Of a DNA stretch of 6,109 nt, positions 1-4,686 are shown in pieces. The notes beneath the pieces are model-generated. The model was not told the DNA's origin and ran no database searches. It worked only from the letters and a program-made list of their open reading frames with translations. The position numbers and the translations under genes were made by a program. Source of the DNA: Rhodospirillales bacterium (lineage in GTDB: Bacteria; Pseudomonadota; Alphaproteobacteria; SMXQ01); the NCBI GenBank assembly GCA_024638585.1, contig JAHEKA010000151.1, positions 1 through 6,109 of the forward strand, given 5' to 3'. The stretch's first letter is position 1; the number at the start of each line of letters is the position of its first letter.

Positions 1-25
1 GCCATCTCGCCGCCCATCCGGTGGG

Positions 26-53
26 TTGACGGCACCGGTGACCGATCTATTTT
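26..53 (+). promoter_or_regulatory. Candidate sigma70-type promoter for the CorC-like gene
   Basis: TTGACG at 26-31 and TATTTT at 48-53 are separated by 16 bases, a near-consensus housekeeping promoter layout. Transcription would start near base 60 and give a leader of about 45 bases before the ATG at 106. The T run at 50-55 could instead be the tail of a terminator: CCGGTG (18-23) can pair with CACCGG (33-38), but the 11 bases between stem and T run make that a poor intrinsic terminator. All of this comes from motif matching by eye. Confidence 0.35.
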
Positions 54-105
54 TTCAAACATGGACGGCCTAATCCCAACGGCCCATTACTGACGGAAAC
101 TGCAC

Positions 106-1389
106 ATGGATCCCTTCCTCCTAACGACGGTCGGCGCCATCTTCGTGATGCTGCTCTTCTCGGCGTTCTTCTCAGGCTCCGAAACCGCCCTGACCGCGGC
201 CTCGCGTCCCCGGCTCCACCACCTGGAACGGTCCGGCAACCACCGCGCCTTCATGGTCAATCGCCTGCGCCGCAGCCGCGAGCGCCTGCTGGGATCGATC
301 CTGATCGGCAACAATCTGGTGAACATCCTCGCCTCGGTCCTGGCCACCCGGATCCTGATCGAACTGACCGGGGAAGCGGGCGTGGTTTACGCCACCATCC
401 TCATGACCGCGCTGGTGGTCCTGTTTTGCGAGGTGATGCCCAAGACCTACGCCATCGCCCATGCCGACCGCATGGCGCTTTCGGTCGCCCCGGCCGTGCA
501 GTTGACGGTAACCCTGTTCTCGCCACTCTCCCGCGCGGTCATCTTCGTGGTCAGCCGGATCTTCCGCATGCTGCGAATCCGGACCGCGAGCGGTCATCAG
601 GCTCCGGGGGTGGTCGAACAGGAACTGCGCGGCGCCATCGAACTTCACCGCGTCACCGATCAGGAGGCCGGCCATGAGGGCGTGATGCTGCACTCGGTCC
701 TCGATCTCGACGAGGTCAAGGTGGACGAGGTCATGGTGCACCGTTCCGACGTGGTTGCGGTCAACGCCGACCTGCCGACCGATGAGATCGTCAACGCCGT
801 GGTGACCAGCCCATATACACGCATTCCGCTGTGGCGGGACAAGCCGGAAAACATCATCGGCGTGCTGCATGCCAGGGTCTTGCTCAAGGCGTTCCAAGAA
901 CGAGCCGCGGGCGCCGGCGAGGATGCCGATCTGGATATCGCGGCCCTGGCCACGCCGCCCTGGTTCGTGCCGGAGTCCACCAGCCTGCTCAACCAGCTTC
1001 AGGCCTTCCGCCGGCGCGGCGAACACTTCGCCATCGTCGTCGACGAATACGGCGACCTGCTTGGGATCGTGACGCTGGAAGACATCCTCGAGGAGATCGT
1101 CGGCGACATCTCCGACGAGCACGACATCCCGCGCCGCGGCATCCGCCCCCAGACCAGCGGCGCCGTGATCGTCGACGGCGACGTCACAATCCGGGATCTC
1201 AACCGGCGCTTCGATTGGCAACTGCCCGACGACGGCGCGGCCACCGCTGCCGGCTTGGTGCTCCACGAATCACGCCTCATCCCGGAATCGGGACAGGTTT
1301 TCACCTACTACGGCTTCCGCTTCGAAATCCTGGGCCGCAGCGGCAACCGCCTGACCGCGCTGAAGATCACCCCGCCCGCCGATCAGTGA
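106..1389 (+). CDS. CNNM/CBS domain membrane protein, CorC/HlyC family (Mg2+ transport/efflux type)
   Basis: This is a 427-residue inner-membrane protein of the hemolysin C/CorC/CNNM family. Members are linked to Mg2+ (and Co2+) export or tolerance; 'hemolysin' is a historical label. The N-terminal CNNM (DUF21) domain spans about residues 4-180. It has roughly four hydrophobic segments (about 5-25, 62-85, 92-112, 125-152) and carries the family motifs FFSGSETALTA (21-31), LIGNNLVNILAS (66-77) and EVMPKTYA (109-116). A pair of CBS domains follows (about 205-265 and 285-340), the second ending in VVDEYGDLLGIVTLEDILEE. The C-terminal transporter-associated CorC_HlyC domain covers about 350-427. 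The length is normal for the family. An in-frame TGA at 91-93 makes ATG 106 the first usable start; a weak GGA lies 8 bases upstream. The gene probably forms its own unit. The family is clear, but the transported ion cannot be told from sequence. Confidence 0.93.
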   Translation: MDPFLLTTVGAIFVMLLFSAFFSGSETALTAASRPRLHHLERSGNHRAFMVNRLRRSRERLLGSILIGNNLVNILASVLATRILIELTGEAGVVYATILMTALVVLFCEVMPKTYAIAHADRMALSVAPAVQLTVTLFSPLSRAVIFVVSRIFRMLRIRTASGHQAPGVVEQELRGAIELHRVTDQEAGHEGVMLHSVLDLDEVKVDEVMVHRSDVVAVNADLPTDEIVNAVVTSPYTRIPLWRDKPENIIGVLHARVLLKAFQERAAGAGEDADLDIAALATPPWFVPESTSLLNQLQAFRRRGEHFAIVVDEYGDLLGIVTLEDILEEIVGDISDEHDIPRRGIRPQTSGAVIVDGDVTIRDLNRRFDWQLPDDGAATAAGLVLHESRLIPESGQVFTYYGFRFEILGRSGNRLTALKITPPADQ

Positions 1390-1419
1390 CGCCGGGCGCC
1401 GGCTCCGCCCTGCCGAGCG

Positions 1420-1449
1420 TTGGACGGCGGGCCTGGCCGGTCTTATAGT
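1420..1449 (+). promoter_or_regulatory. Candidate promoter for the DUF2889 gene
   Basis: TTGGAC at 1420-1425 and TATAGT at 1444-1449 are 18 bases apart. The -10 element matches TATAAT at five of six positions and stands out in very GC-rich surroundings; the -35 match is weaker. Initiation near 1456 would give a leader of about 107 bases. Confidence 0.4.
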
Positions 1450-1549
1450 GCGCCTGGTCCGCCGCAAAGGCGCCCCGGGGCGGGGTGCCGGGAATCACGG
1501 GCGGACCGGCAACCGACCACCAACCGGTGACCTAGAGACGCCCCACTGC

Positions 1550-1553
1550 GGAG
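1550..1553 (+). promoter_or_regulatory. Ribosome binding site of the DUF2889 gene
   Basis: GGAG lies 9 bases before the ATG at 1563. It supports that start over the internal ATG codons, the first of which is at codon 19. Confidence 0.55.
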
Positions 1554-1562
1554 ACCACGTCC

Positions 1563-2120
1563 ATGCCACTTAGCGAACCTGTACCCCGGGAAAGACGCCA
1601 CAATCGCAACCTGGAAATGACCGGGTATCGGCGCGAAGACGGTCTGTGGGACATTGAAGGCCATTTGCGCGACATCAAGGGTTACGACTACGACAGCGCC
1701 TGGCGCGGCAAGGTGACGGCGGGCACCGCGGTGCACGACATGTGGATCCGCCTGACGGTCGACGAGACGCTGACGATCCAGGCGGTGGAGGCGACCCTGG
1801 ATGCCGGGCCGCATCGCATCTGTCCCAACATCACGCCGAATTTTCAGGTGCTCAAGGGCGAGCGCATCGCGCCGGGCTGGTTCAACAACGTCAAACGGCT
1901 GTTGGGTGGCGTCAAGGGCTGCGTCCACATGGTGGAGATGCTCGGCCCCATGGGCACCGTCGCCTATCAGACGCTGGGTCCCAGCCGGGTGAGCGACGCC
2001 CAAGACGATGCCGAAGGGCGGGTTCGCAAAAAGCCGGCCCGCTTGGACAGCTGCCACGTCATGGCGTCGGACGGCGAAGTGGCGAAAGAGCGCTGGCCCG
2101 AATTCTATACCGGCTCATGA
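1563..2120 (+). CDS. DUF2889 domain-containing protein
   Basis: This 185-residue, apparently soluble protein has no signal peptide or membrane segment. It matches, from memory, the DUF2889 family, whose function is not established. Landmarks are an N-terminal RRHNRNLEMTGYRREDGLWD stretch (11-30); a DIKGYDYD segment (37-44); VHDMWIRLTVDETL (57-70); a conserved-looking C87; a core LKGERIAPGW (97-106); LLGGVKGCVHMVEMLGP with adjacent C120 and H123 (113-129); and a C-terminal LDSCHVMASDGEVAKERWPE with C164 and H165 (161-180). The repeated Cys/His positions could form a metal or catalytic site, but this is inference. The length is typical of what I recall for the family. The start is supported by GGAG upstream. 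The gene converges on the minus-strand RHH gene 28 bases further on and is probably monocistronic. Confidence 0.85.
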   Translation: MPLSEPVPRERRHNRNLEMTGYRREDGLWDIEGHLRDIKGYDYDSAWRGKVTAGTAVHDMWIRLTVDETLTIQAVEATLDAGPHRICPNITPNFQVLKGERIAPGWFNNVKRLLGGVKGCVHMVEMLGPMGTVAYQTLGPSRVSDAQDDAEGRVRKKPARLDSCHVMASDGEVAKERWPEFYTGS

Positions 2121-2121
2121 T

Positions 2122-2144
2122 CCGCGCATAGGACCCGGGCGCGG
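2122..2144. terminator. Weak hairpin between convergent genes
   Basis: CCGCGC (2122-2127) can pair with GCGCGG (2139-2144) around an 11-base loop, in the 28-base gap between the stop codons of the DUF2889 and RHH genes. The position suits a shared bidirectional terminator. Neither side carries a proper T run, so it is a weak candidate. Confidence 0.3.
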
Positions 2145-2148
2145 TCGT

Positions 2149-2460
2149 TCACGAGCCCGCAAACATCTGGGCAATAAAAGGACGCCAACGATCGGCGGCA
2201 CGGACCTTGTTTTTTATGGTGCCGTGACCGACCTCGAGATGGCCGGACTCCGTAGCCGCGAGCCGGAAATACACGATGAGGAAAACCCGGAGCGCGGCGG
2301 TCAGCCCGCTCGCCCCCTTGTGCTGGTCGATCAGGGTACACAACTCGTGGAGCGTCATCTCCTCTCGCATGCATAGCTCTTCCGCCGCCGACCACAATTC
2401 TTCCTCGATCCGAATGCTGGTGCGGCGCCCCGATACATTGACGTTCTTGCAGGTCATCAC
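2149..2460 (-). CDS. Ribbon-helix-helix domain protein (RHH_4 type), putative DNA-binding regulator
   Basis: This protein has 103 residues if translated from the GTG at 2460, or 102 from the ATG at 2457. Residues about 12-70 look like the RHH_4 family common in alphaproteobacteria: a basic beta strand RRTSIRIEEELW (12-23), a helix with MTLHELCTLIDQH (35-47), and the closing LTAALRVFLIVYFR (53-66). Proteins of this fold dimerise and insert the paired strand into the DNA major groove. The tail after residue 70 is not recognisable to me. GGAGGG at 2474-2469 lies 8 bases from the GTG and 11 from the ATG, so the GTG is slightly favoured. The gene lies downstream of bolA on the same strand, but a 137-base AT-rich gap suggests its own promoter. 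The target is unknown; autoregulation is plausible but inferred. An antitoxin role is unlikely because no toxin gene sits beside it. Confidence 0.82.
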   Translation of the reverse strand: MMTCKNVNVSGRRTSIRIEEELWSAAEELCMREEMTLHELCTLIDQHKGASGLTAALRVFLIVYFRLAATESGHLEVGHGTIKNKVRAADRWRPFIAQMFAGS

Positions 2461-2468
2461 GGAACAAG

Positions 2469-2474
2469 CCCTCC
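2469..2474 (-). promoter_or_regulatory. Ribosome binding site deciding the RHH start
   Basis: On the minus strand GGAGGG precedes GTG (2460) by 8 bases and the next codon ATG (2457) by 11. Both starts are usable; spacing slightly favours GTG. Confidence 0.6.
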
Positions 2475-2504
2475 AATCTTGCGCATCTGTCGCGGCAGGT
2501 CGTT

Positions 2505-2590
2505 AACCACAATTGGAATATCGCCTAACATATATATCTATATGATTGCAACTATCTCCTTAATACTAAGTTATGGTCATTGGTTCTAGC
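2505..2590 (-). promoter_or_regulatory. AT-rich promoter/operator island upstream of the RHH gene
   Basis: Of the 60 bases at 2521-2580, 42 are A or T, in sharp contrast to the GC-rich DNA on both sides. The island lies between the bolA stop and the RHH start, where a promoter for the RHH gene is expected on the minus strand. I could not settle on one -35/-10 pair because several TATA-like hexamers overlap. It contains the dyad at 2529-2544. Confidence 0.5.
2529..2544. repeat. Inverted repeat CATATA-N4-TATATG
   Basis: CATATA (2529-2534) and TATATG (2539-2544) are perfect inverted half-sites around TATC. The dyad lies about 70-85 bases upstream of the RHH start codon inside the AT-rich island. 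Its size suits a dimeric RHH repressor, so it is a candidate operator. Short AT-rich dyads also arise by chance, so function is inferred only. Confidence 0.45.
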
Positions 2591-2597
2591 GGGGTAC

Positions 2598-2870
2598 TCA
2601 TTGGGGCAGGTGTGCGCCGACCGAAAGGGCATGGACCGGCCCGGCCAATTCCTCCGCCAGGATCCGGTAGACCAGCCTTTGGCGCTCGATTCGCGAGAGG
2701 CCGGCAAAGGCTTGGGAGACAATTTCCACGCGGAAATGGGTTTCACCGCCGGGCCGGGCCCCGGCATGTCCCTGGTGGCCGGCCGATTCATCGATTACCT
2801 CAAGCTCGACCGGCGCCAAAGCGGCTTCCAGCTTGCGCACCAGGGTAGCCTTGATTTCCCCATCAGCCAT
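2598..2870 (-). CDS. bolA: BolA family protein
   Basis: This 90-residue protein has the BolA fold. BolA proteins partner with monothiol glutaredoxins to coordinate [2Fe-2S] clusters and affect iron-sulfur and iron homeostasis; some also bind DNA. Family landmarks are the N-terminal helix IKATLVRKLEAAL (6-18), the strand VELEVIDES (21-29), a loop with H32 and H35, GGETHFRVEIVS (41-52), the helix LSRIERQRLVYRILAEEL (58-75), and the near-invariant His in VHALSVGAH (H80 of 79-87). An ATG 15 bases upstream (2885) is also in frame, but GGAAGGA at 2883-2877 overlaps it and sits 6 bases before ATG 2870, which favours the shorter form. The length is normal. The gene is divergent from the J-domain gene, with 81 bases between the start codons. 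I see no terminator after it. Confidence 0.92.
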   Translation of the reverse strand: MADGEIKATLVRKLEAALAPVELEVIDESAGHQGHAGARPGGETHFRVEIVSQAFAGLSRIERQRLVYRILAEELAGPVHALSVGAHLPQ

Positions 2871-2876
2871 GTTTGG

Positions 2877-2883
2877 TCCTTCC
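2877..2883 (-). promoter_or_regulatory. Ribosome binding site deciding the bolA start
   Basis: GGAAGGA on the minus strand is 6 bases upstream of ATG 2870. It overlaps the alternative in-frame ATG at 2885, so the 90-residue product is preferred over the 95-residue one. Confidence 0.6.
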
Positions 2884-2915
2884 ATTCGCGGTTACGGGCA
2901 GGGCGCCGATTCCAA

Positions 2916-2945
2916 TTGACCCGGGCCCGTTCTAGCCGCCATAAA
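2916..2945 (+). promoter_or_regulatory. Candidate promoter for the J-domain gene, possibly giving a leaderless transcript
   Basis: TTGACC (2916-2921) and CATAAA (2940-2945) are 18 bases apart in the divergent bolA/J-gene gap. With a usual 6-7 base discriminator, transcription would begin at about 2952, the A of the proposed ATG. The absence of a Shine-Dalgarno sequence before that ATG fits a leaderless mRNA. The -10 match is moderate. Confidence 0.35.
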
Positions 2946-2951
2946 TCATGG

Positions 2952-3560
2952 ATGCCAAGACCCAGCAAACGTAAAACTCCCAAAACAACCTTGGGACCCG
3001 ACGGCGGTCGCGCCAAGCCCCGGGGCCGTCCCTGCGATGTTAGGGGCTGCAAGGAAGAGGGCCAATACCGGGCACCGGTTGCGCGGGACAAACTGGATAC
3101 CTATCTTTGGTTCTGCCTGGATCACGTGCGCGAGTACAACAAGGCGTGGAACTATTGCGCCGGCAGGTCCGACGACGAGATCGAATCCATGATCCGCGAG
3201 GACATGGTAGGATGGCGTCCCACCTGGCCGCTGGGGCAGCTGGGCGGCCGCCATGCGCAGATGCGGTTCGACCGCTTGCGCGACGAATTCGGCCTGTTCG
3301 ACGATGATGACGCCGCCTCCGCCGGAAAGAAAAACGGCAAGAGCCGGACCGGCACCGGCAAAAAACAGAGCGCCGTTGACGAAGCGCTCGATATCCTTGA
3401 TCTTGCGCCCCCTGTGACGCCTGAAGCGGTCAAGGCCCAGTACATTACCCTCGTCAAACGTCATCACCCCGACGCCAACGGGGGCGACAAGGCCGCCGAA
3501 GAGCGGCTAAAATTGATCAATCAGGCCTACGAGACGCTGAAGGAAACACTCAACGCTTGA
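2952..3560 (+). CDS. J-domain (DnaJ-like) protein with N-terminal Cys/His cluster
   Basis: This 202-residue protein has a C-terminal J domain (about 141-202) carrying the HPD motif at 172-174 within VKRHHPDANGG and ending in LKLINQAYETLKETL. The HPD loop is what stimulates Hsp70 (DnaK) ATPase, so it is probably a specialised co-chaperone. It is not DnaJ itself: the Gly/Phe region and four-repeat zinc domain are absent, and the J domain is at the C-terminus. The N-terminal half has RPCDVRGC (26-33) and WFCLDH (53-58), giving C28, C33, C55 and H58, a possible zinc site. REYNKAWNYCAG (60-71) and WRPTWPLG (88-95) also resemble alphaproteobacterial relatives I remember. An acidic then Lys-rich linker covers about 117-140. 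The frame stays open back to 2580, but that stretch is antisense to bolA, so ATG 2952 is the sensible start although no Shine-Dalgarno is visible. cobS follows 79 bases later on the same strand. Confidence 0.87.
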   Translation: MPRPSKRKTPKTTLGPDGGRAKPRGRPCDVRGCKEEGQYRAPVARDKLDTYLWFCLDHVREYNKAWNYCAGRSDDEIESMIREDMVGWRPTWPLGQLGGRHAQMRFDRLRDEFGLFDDDDAASAGKKNGKSRTGTGKKQSAVDEALDILDLAPPVTPEAVKAQYITLVKRHHPDANGGDKAAEERLKLINQAYETLKETLNA

Positions 3561-3601
3561 CCAAGCCTATTCACCGGGTCAGCACGGCCCCGGACATCAC
3601 T

Positions 3602-3615
3602 GGGCCCTAGGGCCC
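3602..3615. repeat. Perfect 14-base palindrome upstream of cobS
   Basis: GGGCCCTAGGGCCC is a perfect palindrome in the 79-base gap before cobS, ending 24 bases before the cobS ATG. There is no T run after it, so it is not an obvious terminator. It could bind a dimeric protein or be a chance GC-rich repeat. The gap is too short to hold a full cobalamin riboswitch, and none is apparent. Confidence 0.5.
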
Positions 3616-3639
3616 CAAAGGAACGGAATAGATTTCGAT

Positions 3640-4653
3640 ATGGCAACCACGATCACCACGGATTCCGACACTCCCGTTCATCCCTTGGACGCACCGGATA
3701 TCGAAGTTTCGGTGCGTCAGGCGTTTGGGATTGATTCGGACATGAAGGTCCCAGCCTTCAGCGAGGGATGCGAATACGTCCCGGACCTGGACGAATCCTA
3801 TCATTTCGACCCCGAAACGACCCTGGCGATCGTCGCCGGGTTTGCCCATAACCGGCGGGTCATGATCCAAGGGTATCACGGCACCGGGAAATCGACCCAT
3901 ATCGAACAGGTCGCCGCGCGCCTCAACTGGCCGTGCGTGCGGATCAACCTGGACAGCCATATCAGCCGTATCGACCTCCTCGGCAAGGACGCCATCGTTC
4001 TCCGCGACGGCCAGCAGGTGACCGAATACCGCGAGGGCATCCTACCCTGGGCCCTGCAGTCGCCGACCGCCCTGGTGTTCGATGAGTACGACGCCGGGCG
4101 CCCGGATGTGATGTTCGTCATTCAGCGGGTTCTGGAAGTCGACGGGCGCCTGACCCTGGTCGATCAGAACAAGGTCATCCGTCCCCATCCCTGGTTCCGC
4201 CTGTTCTCCACCGCCAACACGGTGGGGCTGGGCGACACCACGGGCCTCTATCACGGCACCCAGCAGCTCAATCAGGGGCAGCTCGACCGCTGGCACATCA
4301 TCTCGACGCTCAACTACCTGCCTCATGAAGATGAAGTGAAGATCATCCTGGCCAAGGCCAAATGGCTCGACAACAAGAAGGGCCGGGCACTGGTGTCGAA
4401 CATGATCTCGCTCGCCGATCTCACCCGGGCGGGGTTCATGGCGGGCGACATCTCGACCGTCATGTCGCCCCGGACCGTCATCACCTGGGCGGAGAACGCC
4501 AAGATCTTCGACGACGTGGGCCATGCCTTCCGGGTCAGCTTCCTCAACAAATGCGATGAGATGGAGCGCGGCACGGTGGCGGAATACTATCAGCGGTGCT
4601 TCGGCGAGGAACTGCCGGAATCGACGCGCAGCAGCCAGGAGGCCGACGCCTAG
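3640..4653 (+). CDS. cobS: Aerobic cobaltochelatase subunit CobS (AAA+ ATPase)
   Basis: CobS has 337 residues, close to the roughly 330 of the characterised protein. With CobT it forms the AAA+ ring complex that powers CobN in ATP-dependent cobalt insertion into hydrogenobyrinic acid a,c-diamide (EC 6.6.1.2), in the cytoplasmic aerobic cobalamin pathway. The N-terminal CobS_N segment (about 20-55) contains VRQAFGIDSDMKVPAFSEG. Walker A is GYHGTGKS (78-85; K84, S85), Walker B is ALVFDEYD (144-151; D148, E149), the sensor-1-like region is FSTANTVGLGD (189-199; N193), and MSPRTVITW (275-283) lies in the C-terminal lid. All core ATPase residues are present. ATG 3640 is the first start of the conserved N-terminus; upstream AAAGGA and ACGGA are poorly spaced, so the ribosome site is weak. 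cobT starts 33 bases downstream with no terminator between them, so they are almost certainly co-transcribed. Confidence 0.96.
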   Translation: MATTITTDSDTPVHPLDAPDIEVSVRQAFGIDSDMKVPAFSEGCEYVPDLDESYHFDPETTLAIVAGFAHNRRVMIQGYHGTGKSTHIEQVAARLNWPCVRINLDSHISRIDLLGKDAIVLRDGQQVTEYREGILPWALQSPTALVFDEYDAGRPDVMFVIQRVLEVDGRLTLVDQNKVIRPHPWFRLFSTANTVGLGDTTGLYHGTQQLNQGQLDRWHIISTLNYLPHEDEVKIILAKAKWLDNKKGRALVSNMISLADLTRAGFMAGDISTVMSPRTVITWAENAKIFDDVGHAFRVSFLNKCDEMERGTVAEYYQRCFGEELPESTRSSQEADA

Positions 4654-4686
4654 GGGCCAGCGCGTCCCAGGCTCGGTGCCATCGCC

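Larger units (their letters stand above)
1390..1562. other. GC-rich intergenic region with palindrome
   Basis: This gap between the CorC-like gene and the DUF2889 gene holds no convincing ORF. It contains a perfect 12-base palindrome, CGCCCCGGGGCG, at 1471-1482. No T run follows the palindrome, so it is not a classic intrinsic terminator. A candidate promoter lies at 1420-1449, which would place the palindrome inside the leader of the downstream transcript. Confidence 0.5.

Noticed and set aside
1..29. C-terminal end of an upstream gene, reading HLAAHPVG then TGA at 27-29
   Set aside because: Only about nine codons are visible. The position suits the tail of a neighbouring gene such as aroB, but nothing in so few residues identifies it, and another frame stays open to 93.
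172..1266. 364-codon minus-strand open frame over the CorC-like gene
   Set aside because: It is antisense to an intact CNNM/CBS gene and its His/Asp/Gly-rich translation resembles no family. It is a codon-bias shadow.
1443..2057. 204-codon minus-strand open frame over the DUF2889 gene
   Set aside because: It is antisense to a recognisable gene with a ribosome binding site, and the product has no recognisable domain.
2149..2885. Toxin-antitoxin pair formed by the RHH and BolA genes
   Set aside because: BolA is a well-recognised housekeeping family, not a toxin, and a 137-base AT-rich gap separates the two. The RHH protein matches the solitary RHH_4 type.
2580..2951. N-terminal extension of the J-domain protein back to an ATG at 2580
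   Set aside because: The extension is exactly antisense to bolA, shows no domain, and precedes the typical MPRPSKR-like start at 2952.
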